From assembly GCF_038024125.1 (NCBI RefSeq), contig NZ_CP150662.1, positions 327,501 to 391,500 of the forward strand: 64,000 bases of DNA. Direction: 5' to 3'. Positions 52,756-61,351 of the stretch are shown one piece after another. The DNA comes from Polaribacter gangjinensis (GTDB lineage Bacteria; Bacteroidota; Bacteroidia; Flavobacteriales; Flavobacteriaceae). Position 1 is the first letter of the stretch; each line of letters opens with the position of its first letter. Under the pieces are notes generated by a model. That model made no database searches and was not told the DNA's origin. It saw only the letters and a program-made list of their open reading frames with translations. A program made the position numbers and the translations under genes.

Positions 52756-54333
52756 TTAATTATTACAAGTTAAATTAACATAGGTTTTTCCTAAAGGGTC
52801 TTTGATTTCTTTTTGTTTCAAATTGTATACTTTTCCTTCATGAATAGTTGAATTGTCAGTACCTTTCCATATGCCTGTTTTACTTTCTGCAAAATAATAA
52901 TAAATGGTGTTTTTAGTATCAAAAAGATACCCTTCTTCATTTGGTTTTATATTATACCATGCTTCAGTTATCCAATTATTTGAATCATCTCTATACCTAA
53001 CCAATATTGATACTGTACTTGTACATTTATTTCTAAAATGAACTTTATAATGTTGGTTACTTTGAAGACCAAGGTATTTACCATCTTTCCAAATCTCATA
53101 ATCAACAATGGTATTATCCTTAATTACATATTTTAAAGTCTTTTCAAGTATATTATTTTTCCAATGGCGTTCACCGATATTTTTCCCATTCTCATACATT
53201 GGTTCAATACCATTGTAATAGGTTAGTACTAAATTGCCGTTATTAAATTCTTCGTATTTATAAGTTTGGTTGTCATTGTAATGATATTTTTTGCCATGTA
53301 ATTTCCCTTCTAAATAATTCTCTTTGGTACTTATAAAATGTTTTTTCGAATAAATATTTGTGTAATAATTTGTCCATTCTCCATTTTTTTTCCCATTCAA
53401 ATATGAGCCTGTTTCTTTTAGGTTGAAAAAATCATCATATACTTTCCATAATCCCGATTTTTGATCATTCGAGTAGTAGCCAGTTTCTTTTATTTTTAGG
53501 GTACTCCAATCGTATTTTTCCCACTTGCCTTGTAAAAGTCCGTTTTGATAATTACTTCTTGCAATGATGTTTCCATTATGATATTCTAACCATTCACCAA
53601 CTTTTTTTTCGTTTTGATGAGTTTCTGTTTTTAATAATTTTTTATTGGTATCATAAATTTTTAAATTCTGAATCATTTTCGTATAATCAGTTGTAGCTTC
53701 TATGATTTTAGCTTCACTTCCAAAATAGGCTTCTTGAAATATTGTTTCAAACCAATTACCTATCTTTTCTCCACTTTTAAAAATTCCTTTATTGATGATT
53801 TTTCCGTCTTCATCATACTCTATAAATTCACCATCTTCAACTCCGTTTACAAAAGTTGTGCTAACTTCTACTTTGCCATTTTCAAAATAATTGATAAACT
53901 TTCCATGTTCAACACCTACTTTGTAGTTTTCAATAGTACGTATAAAGCCATTTTCATAATAGGTGATGTGTTGACCATCGGGTTCATCATTCACATAACT
54001 TCCCTTAGAACTGATTTTACCATTTTTAAAATAGGTTATTTCTTCTCCATATAAGTTGTCATCTTTATAATTTTCAACTTTTCTTACTTTTCCTGACTCA
54101 TAAATACTCCACTTGCCGTCTTTTTTATCATTTTTATAGGTACCTTCTTCTTGAAGAATTAGATTCTTTTTAGAATTTCCAAAATAAATTTTCCAAGCGC
54201 CCTCTTTTTTTCCGTTGATGAATTTACCGATTGAGACTTTTCCATCTTTAATGATGGTATCGTTTTTACTGTTTTGTGCATTTGCAATACAAACCAATAA
54301 AAAGAAAAGAATGGTTATGTGTTGTTTTTTCAT
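52756..54333 (-). CDS. Secreted MORN-repeat (YwqK-like) protein
   Basis: 525 residues. Signal peptide (1-19, ending VCIANAQ), then about 14 repeats of the form (N/D)GKxxGxWxxY....G, for example GKKEGAWKIYFGN, GEEITYFKNG and GEFIEYDEDG, as in MORN-variant/YwqK proteins. The last about 100 residues lack repeats and include a small Cys-containing end. Such repeats are often called toxin-antitoxin YwqK family, but no toxin partner is adjacent. It is probably surface or periplasmic and of unknown function. Confidence 0.8.
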   Translation of the reverse strand: MKKQHITILFFLLVCIANAQNSKNDTIIKDGKVSIGKFINGKKEGAWKIYFGNSKKNLILQEEGTYKNDKKDGKWSIYESGKVRKVENYKDDNLYGEEITYFKNGKISSKGSYVNDEPDGQHITYYENGFIRTIENYKVGVEHGKFINYFENGKVEVSTTFVNGVEDGEFIEYDEDGKIINKGIFKSGEKIGNWFETIFQEAYFGSEAKIIEATTDYTKMIQNLKIYDTNKKLLKTETHQNEKKVGEWLEYHNGNIIARSNYQNGLLQGKWEKYDWSTLKIKETGYYSNDQKSGLWKVYDDFFNLKETGSYLNGKKNGEWTNYYTNIYSKKHFISTKENYLEGKLHGKKYHYNDNQTYKYEEFNNGNLVLTYYNGIEPMYENGKNIGERHWKNNILEKTLKYVIKDNTIVDYEIWKDGKYLGLQSNQHYKVHFRNKCTSTVSILVRYRDDSNNWITEAWYNIKPNEEGYLFDTKNTIYYYFAESKTGIWKGTDNSTIHEGKVYNLKQKEIKDPLGKTYVNLTCNN

Positions 54334-54682
54334 AGTATTAGGTATTTATAAGTATATTTCATAGCTACAGTTTTTTTCTGAATATTTTCTACCTGTAAAC
54401 AGGTATTTTCCATTTTCATGCTTTAGTGCCTTTTTCAAGTGCCAATATAAGTTGTAAATGTTGTGCCTAGATTTATCATGATACTTTTAAAATTTAAGTT
54501 CACTACTTTATCAGTAGTTTAAAAGAAATTTAAATTTGATTAAATCAAATCTAGCAAAAAAAATAGATGTTAAAAAAAAATATTTCTTATTCTTTTGGCT
54601 GTATTGCTACTTTTTCAATCAAAGTATTAAGGAACTTTCATCATATAAAGTTAAAAGAACGCATTAAATTTTTATTTTCTTT

Positions 54683-54707
54683 GTAACAAAACAATTCCTC
54701 TCTCGTC
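54683..54707 (+). promoter_or_regulatory. ECF-type promoter of the second sigma factor gene
   Basis: GTAACA (54683-54688), 15 bases, then CGTC (54704-54707), the layout of ECF-read promoters; transcription would start near 54714. The first sigma factor gene has a similar AACC...CGTC pair. The 430 bases between the MORN gene start (54333) and this sigma gene hold no gene. Confidence 0.55.
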
Positions 54708-54763
54708 ATGATAATGTACGACTGTTATACGAGATGAAAAAATAGCAGTAAACAAACAAAACA

Positions 54764-55273
54764 ATGAACCAATCAGACTTTTTAAAAGTAGTGTTACCGT
54801 TTAAAGACAAAGTATTTCGTTTGGCAAAACGATTGCTTGTTTCTACAGAAGAAGCTGAAGATGCAACGCAAGAACTTTTTTTTAAACTGTGGAAAAGTAA
54901 AGACAAAATCGCTGATTATAACAATGTTGAGGCCTTTGCCATGACAATGACTAAAAATTATTGTTTCGACAGATTAAAGTCAAAGCAGGCTAGTAACCTT
55001 ACCTTAGTTCACAGCAATTACGAAGCAAAAGAAACGTCGTTAGACAAAAAATTAGAATATGAAGACAGTGTAAACCAAGTGTATAAACTCATTGAACAAT
55101 TGCCCGATCAACAAAAAATCATCATTCAATTGCGAGATATAGAACAATATGATTTGGAAGAAATAGGTAAAATGGTGGATATGAAACCCACCGCAGTAAG
55201 AGTAGCATTGTCTAGAGCAAGAAAAACAATTCGTGAAGAACTCATTAAAAAACACAACTATGGAATCAGTTAA
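54764..55273 (+). CDS. ECF-type RNA polymerase sigma factor
   Basis: 169 residues. Region 2 at about residues 10-75 (AEDATQELFFKLWKSKDK, FAMTMTKNYCFDRLKS) and region 4 at about 110-160 (DLEEIGKMVDMKPTAVRVALSRARKTIR). It differs from the sigma factor at 2104 and shares little beyond the fold. It overlaps the next gene by 14 bases and starts an operon with two DUF4252 proteins. The inducing signal is unknown. Confidence 0.93.
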   Translation: MNQSDFLKVVLPFKDKVFRLAKRLLVSTEEAEDATQELFFKLWKSKDKIADYNNVEAFAMTMTKNYCFDRLKSKQASNLTLVHSNYEAKETSLDKKLEYEDSVNQVYKLIEQLPDQQKIIIQLRDIEQYDLEEIGKMVDMKPTAVRVALSRARKTIREELIKKHNYGIS

Positions 55274-55694
55274 CATAGAAAAAATCGTAGAGAAATATTT
55301 TGAAGGCACTACCACCTTACAAGAAGAAGCCATCCTTAAAAACTATTTTGCACAAGGAAATGTTGCTCCTCACTTGCAAGAATACCAGCCGCTTTTCAGC
55401 TATTTTGCTACTGCACAAGAGGAAAGTTATACCAAATCCATTCAGCTAACACCCAAGCAATCGCAACGTAAAAATCGCTATTGGATGTCTATAGCTGCCT
55501 CAATTGCCTTATTAGTGAGTGTATTTGTTGGCAAACAACAATACGATGAATACCAACAAAGGCAAGAAGCCGAACGCTTATTTGCAGAGTTGTCTAAAGG
55601 ATTGCGATTGTTGTCAACCAATCTACAAAAAGGAGAGCAAGCAGTTGCTACTTTATACACCTACGAAAAAGCCGTTCAAAAAGTAACCGAATAA
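55260..55694 (+). CDS. Probable membrane anti-sigma factor
   Basis: 144 residues from the ATG at 55260, 14 bases inside the sigma gene; an in-frame ATG at 55233 is possible. An N-terminal cytoplasmic part with IVEKYFEGTTTLQEEAILKNYF (about 7-28), a pattern seen in Bacteroidota anti-sigma proteins, one membrane segment at about 75-92 (YWMSIAASIALLVSVFVG) and a short helical periplasmic end. The role is inferred from position and topology. Confidence 0.7.
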   Translation: MESVNIEKIVEKYFEGTTTLQEEAILKNYFAQGNVAPHLQEYQPLFSYFATAQEESYTKSIQLTPKQSQRKNRYWMSIAASIALLVSVFVGKQQYDEYQQRQEAERLFAELSKGLRLLSTNLQKGEQAVATLYTYEKAVQKVTE

Positions 55695-55754
55695 AAAATA
55701 AACCAAGTAAACGTTAAACCAAGTAAAAAGTAAAACCAAGTAAATATCGTAATT

Positions 55755-56270
55755 ATGAAAAAAATATTCTTATTCATTGCATTAGCATTTGCACCAATCG
55801 TTAGTAATGCTCAGTCGTTTTTTGATTCTTTAGAAGACATGGAAGGGGTAGATATGGTTGTTGTTACCAAAGATGCTTTCGAATTGATTTCGAAGTTTAA
55901 AAATGTAAAAATTGATGACAACGAAGGCATGAAAGTATTTCAAATGATCAGAGATTTGAAAGAATTTAAAATGTTCTCAACCAATCAAACAGCGGTGGCA
56001 AACAAAATGGAAACCATGGTTGAAACCGCCATCAAAAAGCAAAACTTAACCCAGTTGATGCGCATCAAAGAAGATGATTCTCGAATCAAAATTTATGTAA
56101 AAGCATCTAACAATAAAGATTTTGTAAGCGAAGTATTGATGTTTATCAAAGGCATTAGCAAACAAACCAATAAGGCTTCAGAGTCTATGGTGGTTTCGTT
56201 AACGGGTAACATCGATATCAATAAAATGTCTAATTTAGCAGATACTTTTTTAAACGAAAAAAAGAAATAA
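55755..56270 (+). CDS. DUF4252 domain secreted protein
   Basis: 171 residues with a signal peptide (1-19, ending VSNAQ). The mature part matches the DUF4252 family: SFFDSLEDMEGVDMVVVTKD at its start, a middle KVFQMIRDLKEFKMFST, and the end DINKMSNLADTFLNEKK. DUF4252 proteins in Bacteroidota commonly follow ECF sigma/anti-sigma genes; their function is unknown. A hairpin separates it from the next, related gene. Confidence 0.85.
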   Translation: MKKIFLFIALAFAPIVSNAQSFFDSLEDMEGVDMVVVTKDAFELISKFKNVKIDDNEGMKVFQMIRDLKEFKMFSTNQTAVANKMETMVETAIKKQNLTQLMRIKEDDSRIKIYVKASNNKDFVSEVLMFIKGISKQTNKASESMVVSLTGNIDINKMSNLADTFLNEKKK

Positions 56271-56282
56271 TAATTTAGAATA

Positions 56283-56319
56283 CAGGTAGTTGAGTGTTAT
56301 CAATTCAACTACTTGTTTT
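56283..56319 (+). terminator. Hairpin between the two DUF4252 genes
   Basis: CAGGTAGTTGA (56283-56293) pairs with TCAACTACTTG (56305-56315), with one wobble, followed by TTTTAATT. It could partly end transcription before the lipoprotein copy. Confidence 0.6.
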
Positions 56320-56340
56320 AATTAATAAAACAACAATCTC

Positions 56341-56874
56341 ATGATCAAATCAAGCACCATCCTCTCGTTATTGCTAGTTGTTTTTTTAGCAACTTCTTGC
56401 AACAACGACAAATCGCTTCAAAAATATTTGGTAGAAACTAGCGGAAAAGAAGGTTTTATGACAGGCGATATTCCTGTAAGTTCTTTGATTTCTGCAAAAG
56501 CAGATGTTTCAGACGAAATCAAAGAAACCATCAAAAGCGTGCAAAAAATAAACGTAGTCTTCTTGGCTAAAACCGACGAAAATCAGGCTTTGTATGAAAC
56601 AGAGAAAAGTACTTTGAAACGTATTTTCACCAACAAAGACTATAAAAGTTTAGGAAAAATGAAAGCGCAAGGCATGAATATCAGTGTGTATTATACGGGC
56701 GAAACAGACTCTTTAGACGAAGTAATTGCCTTTGGATACAGCAATGAGGTTGGTGTTGGGGTAGCCAGATTGTTGGGCGAAAATATGAATCCTGCAAAAA
56801 TGTTAGATATGCTGCAAAACATCACTATGGATGAAAACAGCGTAAAAAGCATTGGCGGTATGTTTAAAAATTAA
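56341..56874 (+). CDS. DUF4252 domain lipoprotein
   Basis: 177 residues with a lipoprotein signal (LATSCNND, lipid Cys20). The rest resembles DUF4252 (KSLQKYLVETSGKEGFMTGD, then VFLAKTDENQ, and a helical end with NPAKMLDMLQNITMDE). It is a paralogue of the preceding protein: one copy free, one lipid-anchored. Together with the sigma/anti-sigma genes they look like one envelope-response unit. A strong terminator follows. Confidence 0.82.
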   Translation: MIKSSTILSLLLVVFLATSCNNDKSLQKYLVETSGKEGFMTGDIPVSSLISAKADVSDEIKETIKSVQKINVVFLAKTDENQALYETEKSTLKRIFTNKDYKSLGKMKAQGMNISVYYTGETDSLDEVIAFGYSNEVGVGVARLLGENMNPAKMLDMLQNITMDENSVKSIGGMFKN

Positions 56875-56903
56875 GCAACCAAAATTTAGTTGTTCACCTA
56901 TGC

Positions 56904-56940
56904 AAAAGCCAAGTGTCTGTTGAGATGCTTGGCTTTTTTC
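56904..56940 (+). terminator. Rho-independent terminator of the ECF-DUF4252 operon
   Basis: AAAAGCCAAG (56904-56913) pairs with CTTGGCTTTT (56928-56937), followed by further T. Confidence 0.92.
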
Positions 56941-57025
56941 TTCTAGAACGTTTGTAAAACTTTTTCTCACGTACAAATTCAAGGATATTTAACGACGCAT
57001 TAACAGCAACTGGCATGTATTTTGT

Positions 57026-57033
57026 TATTTTTG
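57026..57033 (+). promoter_or_regulatory. -7 element of the M1 aminopeptidase gene
   Basis: TATTTTTG matches TAnnTTTG and lies 24 bases before the ATG. No good -33 TTG is at the expected distance. Confidence 0.45.
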
Positions 57034-57057
57034 ACCCGTAGAATATTAAAATGACTT

Positions 57058-59499
57058 ATGAAGTTTTCTAACCTCTTTTTTGCAGCGCTGCTTTGTGTGC
57101 AACAATTTTTAAGTGCTCAAAATCCTACTTATCAACCTGAAAGAGAAAAAATCTACAATTTGGTGCATACCAAACTAAATGTCGATTTCAATTTTGCGGC
57201 TAAAACCATGAATGGCGAAGCTTGGATTACCGCAAAACCTCATTTTTACAGCAGCAAAAGCATCACCTTAGATGCCAAAGCCATGCTGATTCACGAAGTA
57301 AAAATGAACCAAAAACCATTGCCTTTTTCCTATGATGACAATCTAAAACTAACGATTCAACTTCCTAAAACTTATCAAAAAGACGAAGAATTTACCCTGT
57401 ACATCAAATACACAGCACAACCTGAAAAAGTGTATCAAAAGGGCAGTAGTGCCATTACAGATGCCAAAGGGTTGTATTTTATAAATCCTGACGGATTGAA
57501 CAAAAACAAACCCAAACAAATCTGGACACAGGGTGAAACTGAAGCGAGTAGCTGTTGGTTTCCAACGATTGATGCACCCAACCAAAAAACTACCCAAGAA
57601 ATCTACATTACAGTGCCCAATGAATATGTTACGCTATCAAACGGAATTTTAGTAAATCAAACCAAAAAAGGCAATCTTCGTACGGATTATTGGAAAATGG
57701 ATCAAAAGCACGCGCCCTACCTGTTTTTTATGGGAATTGGTGAGTTCGAAATCATTAAAGATGCTTATAAAAATATCTCCGTAGATTATTATGTTGAAAA
57801 AGAATATGCGCCTTATGCCAAAGCGATTTTTGGATTGACACCCGAAATGATAGGCTTTTTCGAGAGCAAATTAGGGGTAAAGTATCCGTGGGCAAAATAC
57901 AGCCAAATGGTGGTGAGAGATTACGTTTCGGGAGCTATGGAAAACACCACTGCTGTAGTGCATGGTGACCAAGCCTACCAAAAACCGGGACAATTGATTG
58001 ATGAAAACATTCATGAAAATACCATTGCTCACGAACTATTTCATCATTGGTTTGGCAATTTGGTAACTTCAGAAAGTTGGAGCAACCTTACCCTCAACGA
58101 ATCGTTTGCGAATTACAGCGAATATTTGTGGCGCGAATACAAATACGGCAAAACCGATGCTGAAATGCATCTTTACGAGCAAGTGAGTGCGTATAAAGAC
58201 GGACAAAATATCGATAAAAAATTGGTGCGTTTTGACTATGCTGATAAAGAAGACATGTTCGATGAAATCAGCTATAACAAAGGGGGTGCTATTTTACACA
58301 TGTTGCGAAAATATGTGGGGGATGAGGCTTTTTTCTTAGGCTTGCAAACCTATTTAACCGAGTATCAATACCAAGCTACAGAGGTACATCAATTGCGATT
58401 GATTTTCGAGAAAATTACCGGCAAAGACCTCAATTGGTTTTTCAATCAATGGTATTATGGGGCAGCGCATCCTAGTTTAGAGATTTCGTACGATTACAAT
58501 ACCTTGCGCAAAACAGTCACTGTAAATGTGTTGCAATTGCAAGCAGATACGTTTCAGTTTCCATTAGCTATTGATATTTTTGAGGGCAATGCGCGTAAAA
58601 GACATCAGGTGTTTGTAAGTGGAAAAGATGCGTCTTTTACTTTTCCGTATCAAACTCAACCCAACTTGATTCAGGTAAATGCGGATGGCGTGTTGCTATG
58701 CGACATCACCGAAAATAAAGTGTTGAATGATTATATATTTCAACTGCGCAAAGCCGATAATTTTGAACACAGAAGAGAAGCTTTGTTACAAGTTGCCAAA
58801 AGACAAGAAGACAAAAATGCGTTTGATGCCATCGTCAATGCTTTGGATGATGATGCCTATAAAATCAGAATTTTAGCATTGCAACAAATCGATTTGATCA
58901 ACAAATTTGCGAAAAAGGATGCCATTCAAAAAATCATGAAAATGGCAAATAACGACCCTAAAACTTTGGTACAAGCAGAAGCCATTCACACCTTAGGCAA
59001 ATTGACAGACCCTGAGTTGAAACCCATCTTTTTAAAAGCCTTAGAAAGCCAGTCGTATTCGGTGTTGGGCAAAGCTTTGGTGTCTATGTATTATGTGGAC
59101 AAACCCGCAGCAATTGCCAAATCGAAACAATTGCCAGACGAAGTGCGTCAGATTTTAGCTACACCCTTAACACGTATTTTTATCGAAGAAAATGACGAAT
59201 CTGAATTGCCTTTTGTGGCCAAAAACGTCTTATCGGGCATGTTTTTAACGGGCGATGATGCTACAAAAAACTTGTTTCAAAAAGCCTTTAAACAAATCAC
59301 CGAAAGCAACAATACCGAAGCCATTCAGAACGTGGTAGATGATATGGTGGTGAAAGGCAAGCAGTACCAACAATTTAGTTTTGATAAAGTAGTCATCAAC
59401 TTAATGCGTACGATGATTCAAGAGCAACAACGATTGAACAAGTCGAACAGCGAAAAAAATGTCACCATCATCAAAGCTGCTATGGCAAAACTCCTATAA
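57058..59499 (+). CDS. M1 family zinc aminopeptidase, secreted
   Basis: 813 residues. Signal peptide (1-20, ending QQFLSAQ), N-terminal beta domain, then the catalytic domain with substrate motif GAMEN (292-296, E295 in place) and zinc site HELFHH (325-330) with the third ligand E348 in LTLNE. The C-terminal part (about 560-800) is a helical HEAT-like region. It should remove N-terminal residues from peptides in the periplasm or outside. It converges directly with the broken SRAP-like gene; the stop codons are adjacent. Confidence 0.93.
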   Translation: MKFSNLFFAALLCVQQFLSAQNPTYQPEREKIYNLVHTKLNVDFNFAAKTMNGEAWITAKPHFYSSKSITLDAKAMLIHEVKMNQKPLPFSYDDNLKLTIQLPKTYQKDEEFTLYIKYTAQPEKVYQKGSSAITDAKGLYFINPDGLNKNKPKQIWTQGETEASSCWFPTIDAPNQKTTQEIYITVPNEYVTLSNGILVNQTKKGNLRTDYWKMDQKHAPYLFFMGIGEFEIIKDAYKNISVDYYVEKEYAPYAKAIFGLTPEMIGFFESKLGVKYPWAKYSQMVVRDYVSGAMENTTAVVHGDQAYQKPGQLIDENIHENTIAHELFHHWFGNLVTSESWSNLTLNESFANYSEYLWREYKYGKTDAEMHLYEQVSAYKDGQNIDKKLVRFDYADKEDMFDEISYNKGGAILHMLRKYVGDEAFFLGLQTYLTEYQYQATEVHQLRLIFEKITGKDLNWFFNQWYYGAAHPSLEISYDYNTLRKTVTVNVLQLQADTFQFPLAIDIFEGNARKRHQVFVSGKDASFTFPYQTQPNLIQVNADGVLLCDITENKVLNDYIFQLRKADNFEHRREALLQVAKRQEDKNAFDAIVNALDDDAYKIRILALQQIDLINKFAKKDAIQKIMKMANNDPKTLVQAEAIHTLGKLTDPELKPIFLKALESQSYSVLGKALVSMYYVDKPAAIAKSKQLPDEVRQILATPLTRIFIEENDESELPFVAKNVLSGMFLTGDDATKNLFQKAFKQITESNNTEAIQNVVDDMVVKGKQYQQFSFDKVVINLMRTMIQEQQRLNKSNSEKNVTIIKAAMAKLL

Positions 59500-60133
59500 T
59501 CAAAACAATCGGTAATGTTCGTTCATAGCTTTGGCAACCAGCGGCACTTGATACGGATACGCAAAGCCAGTAATAGAAGCTTGGTGTAGCCATGCCTGCT
59601 CGTCTTTTGGCTGCAAAATAACAGGCATTCTTTTTTTGATGTTGTGTATGCTCGCCATCAATTCGTTGGCAGCTGTGGTAATTATGGTACACGTGCTTTT
59701 GAGCGTACCTGTGTGCGCATCAACCCAATGCGAGTACAAACCCGCAAAGGCAAATAGGGCTTCGTTTTCTAGGCCAATTTCATATTTCACCTTGTTTTTC
59801 CCTTTGCTATCTAGCCATTGCCATTCGTAAAAACCATTGGCGATGACCAAACAACGTTGGGTAAGCACGTCTTTAAAAGCAGGTTTTTCGTGCAAGGTTT
59901 CTATTTTGGCATTCAAGGTCATTTTTTTGATATCCTCGTTTTTTGCCCATCCAGGGATCAAGCCCCAAGCAAAAGACTGAATCAACGAAGGGTCTTGTTG
60001 GGTAATCACAGGCAACAACGGAAAGCTAAACCCATTGAGTTGTTCTTGAGGAACAAACAACGAACCCGATGCTATTTCGGCATCAAAGCGCTGTGACATG
60101 GCTTTGGGGGTTGAGGTTTGTTTTACGTGGTGG
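59500..60133 (-). pseudogene. SRAP/YedK-HMCES-like gene, 5' end lost to an insertion element
   Basis: The frame from 60099 gives 199 residues of the SRAP fold (FAWGLIPGWAKNE, NAKIETLHEKPAF, RCLVIANGFYEW, MPVIL near the end). SRAP proteins need Cys2 right after the initiator Met to bond covalently to abasic sites in DNA. Here the frame stays open beyond that ATG into HHVKQTSTPKA and meets the end of an IS element at 60133/60134. Relatives begin Met-Cys-Tyr-His, so the insertion seems to have removed the first three or so codons with Cys2. The product from the internal ATG would lack the active residue. It is probably a pseudogene. Confidence 0.75.
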
Positions 60134-60177
60134 TGTAAGCTTCCCTTAAATTCGATCCATTCAAAAATAGAATTTTA
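60134..60177 (+). repeat. Left terminal inverted repeat of the IS element
   Basis: Begins TGTAAGCTTCCC; includes the orfB stop codon at its inner end. Matched by 61310-61351 in inverse orientation with a few differences. Confidence 0.8.
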
Positions 60178-60993
60178 TTCATTTAATCTGTATTCAATTG
60201 GTGATTTATTTTTAAGTGATTTATGTGGTCTATTGTAATTATAATCGTTTATCCACTCTTGGCTTATATCTTTTACTTCTTGGATAGATTTAAACACGTA
60301 AGCATTGAGTATATCTCTTCTAAAAGTCCCGTTTAATCTTTCAATAAAAGCATTTTGTGTTGGTTCTCCTGGTTGGATAAATATGAGTTTAATCTCATTT
60401 TCTTTGCACCAACTATCGAGTTTTGCACTTATAAATTCGGGACCATTATCAACCCTAATCATTTTTGGTAATCCTCTACGTTCGCCTATTTGGGCTAAGC
60501 ATCTAATAACTCTTAGTGTTGGTAATGAGGTATCTGTTTCAATCATCAATACTTCTCTATTATAATCATCTATAACGTTTAATAATCGGATTCTTCTACC
60601 ATTCCACAGAGAATCACTCATAAAATCAATACTCCAAACTTCGTTCATTTGCGTTGGCTGAAATAGTTGTTGTTTGACTCTTGCAGGTAATCTTTTCTTG
60701 GAACGTCTTCTTATATTTAATTTCATGGATGTATAAATGCGATATAATTTTTTGTGATTAACAAGAGTTCCTGACTTTCGTATGCGATGATAACTTTGCC
60801 AAAAACCAATGGTTACATGTTTTTGTACCAGCAAATCAAGTTGTTTTATAAATACATCATCTTGCTTAACAACCGCCTTGTAACTGAAGCTACTTCTAGG
60901 AACTGTGACTATTTTACACGCTTTACGTTCACTTATAGCATAATTACTTGTGATGTAAGTGACTAGTTCTTTTTTCTCGCAAAGCGTTAAAGC
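60175..60993 (-). CDS. IS3 transposase OrfB (integrase domain), made by frameshift
   Basis: The frame is open from the slip site at 60999-60993 down to 60175, 272 residues after the shift. The first about 55 residues before the TTG at 60834 belong to the protein too. The DDE catalytic triad is visible: D in WSIDFMSD, D in RVDNGPEFIS and E in NAFIERLNG; RPHKSLKNKSP is near the end. No ATG start suits it, and OrfB of IS3 elements is normally produced fused to OrfA by -1 frameshifting. Confidence 0.9.
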   Translation of the reverse strand, partial: ALTLCEKKELVTYITSNYAISERKACKIVTVPRSSFSYKAVVKQDDVFIKQLDLLVQKHVTIGFWQSYHRIRKSGTLVNHKKLYRIYTSMKLNIRRRSKKRLPARVKQQLFQPTQMNEVWSIDFMSDSLWNGRRIRLLNVIDDYNREVLMIETDTSLPTLRVIRCLAQIGERRGLPKMIRVDNGPEFISAKLDSWCKENEIKLIFIQPGEPTQNAFIERLNGTFRRDILNAYVFKSIQEVKDISQEWINDYNYNRPHKSLKNKSPIEYRLNE

Positions 60994-61253
60994 TTTTTTT
61001 CAATCACATCTTTTAATGCTTGATTCATCAGTGCTAAATCGGCATACATTCTTTTGAGCTTTGAATTCTCTGCTTCTAGTTCTTTTATGCGTTTTAGTTC
61101 TGTGGCATCCATACCTCCATATTTGCTTTTCCAACGATAAAACGTTTTGTCGGATATACCATTGGCTCTGGCAATATCGGTAACTTTAACTCCTTGCTCT
61201 TGTTGTTTTAACATGGCAACAATCTGGTTTTCGGTAAATTGGGTTGTCTTCAT
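60987..61253 (-). CDS. IS3 transposase OrfA
   Basis: 88 residues with the helix-turn-helix QGVKVTDIARANGISDKTFY (about 20-39) and a leucine-zipper-like C-terminal helix LEAENSKLKRMYADLALMNQ. It binds the inverted repeats. Its last codons run over A AAA AAG (60999-60993), the classical -1 slip site that joins OrfA to OrfB. Confidence 0.92.
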   Translation of the reverse strand: MKTTQFTENQIVAMLKQQEQGVKVTDIARANGISDKTFYRWKSKYGGMDATELKRIKELEAENSKLKRMYADLALMNQALKDVIEKKL

Positions 61254-61309
61254 AAGTTTTCGGCTTTAAATTTAATAATTTTTACTGAACGCGCTCCTTC
61301 GTCGCTTGT

Positions 61310-61351
61310 CGAATTCTATTTTTAAATGGCCGAATTTTGGGGAAGCTTACA
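61310..61351 (-). repeat. Right terminal inverted repeat of the IS element
   Basis: Read from the minus strand it begins TGTAAGCTTCCCC and continues AAAATTCGGCCATTTAAAAA before AGAATT. It matches the left repeat over about 40 bases. Confidence 0.8.

Larger units (their letters stand above)
60134..61351 (-). mobile_element. IS3-family (IS407-group-like) insertion sequence, 1218 bp
   Basis: Bounded by imperfect inverted repeats starting TGTAAGCTTCCC at 60134 and, inverted, at 61351. The repeats extend about 44 bases (60134-60177 and 61310-61351) and share AATTCG and AAAAATAGAATT. It contains orfA (60987-61253) and orfB (60175-60993) in the IS3 arrangement with a slippery A AAA AAG. The terminal TG...CA is as expected. 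The bases just outside (TGG left, TAA right) do not form a target duplication of 3-4 bases, so the element has probably suffered deletion or recombination at one side. Confidence 0.85.

Noticed and set aside
60175..60834. Transposase OrfB starting at the TTG of 60834
   Set aside because: The frame is open upstream to the slip site; in IS3 elements OrfB is made by -1 frameshift from orfA, so the TTG is not the true start.
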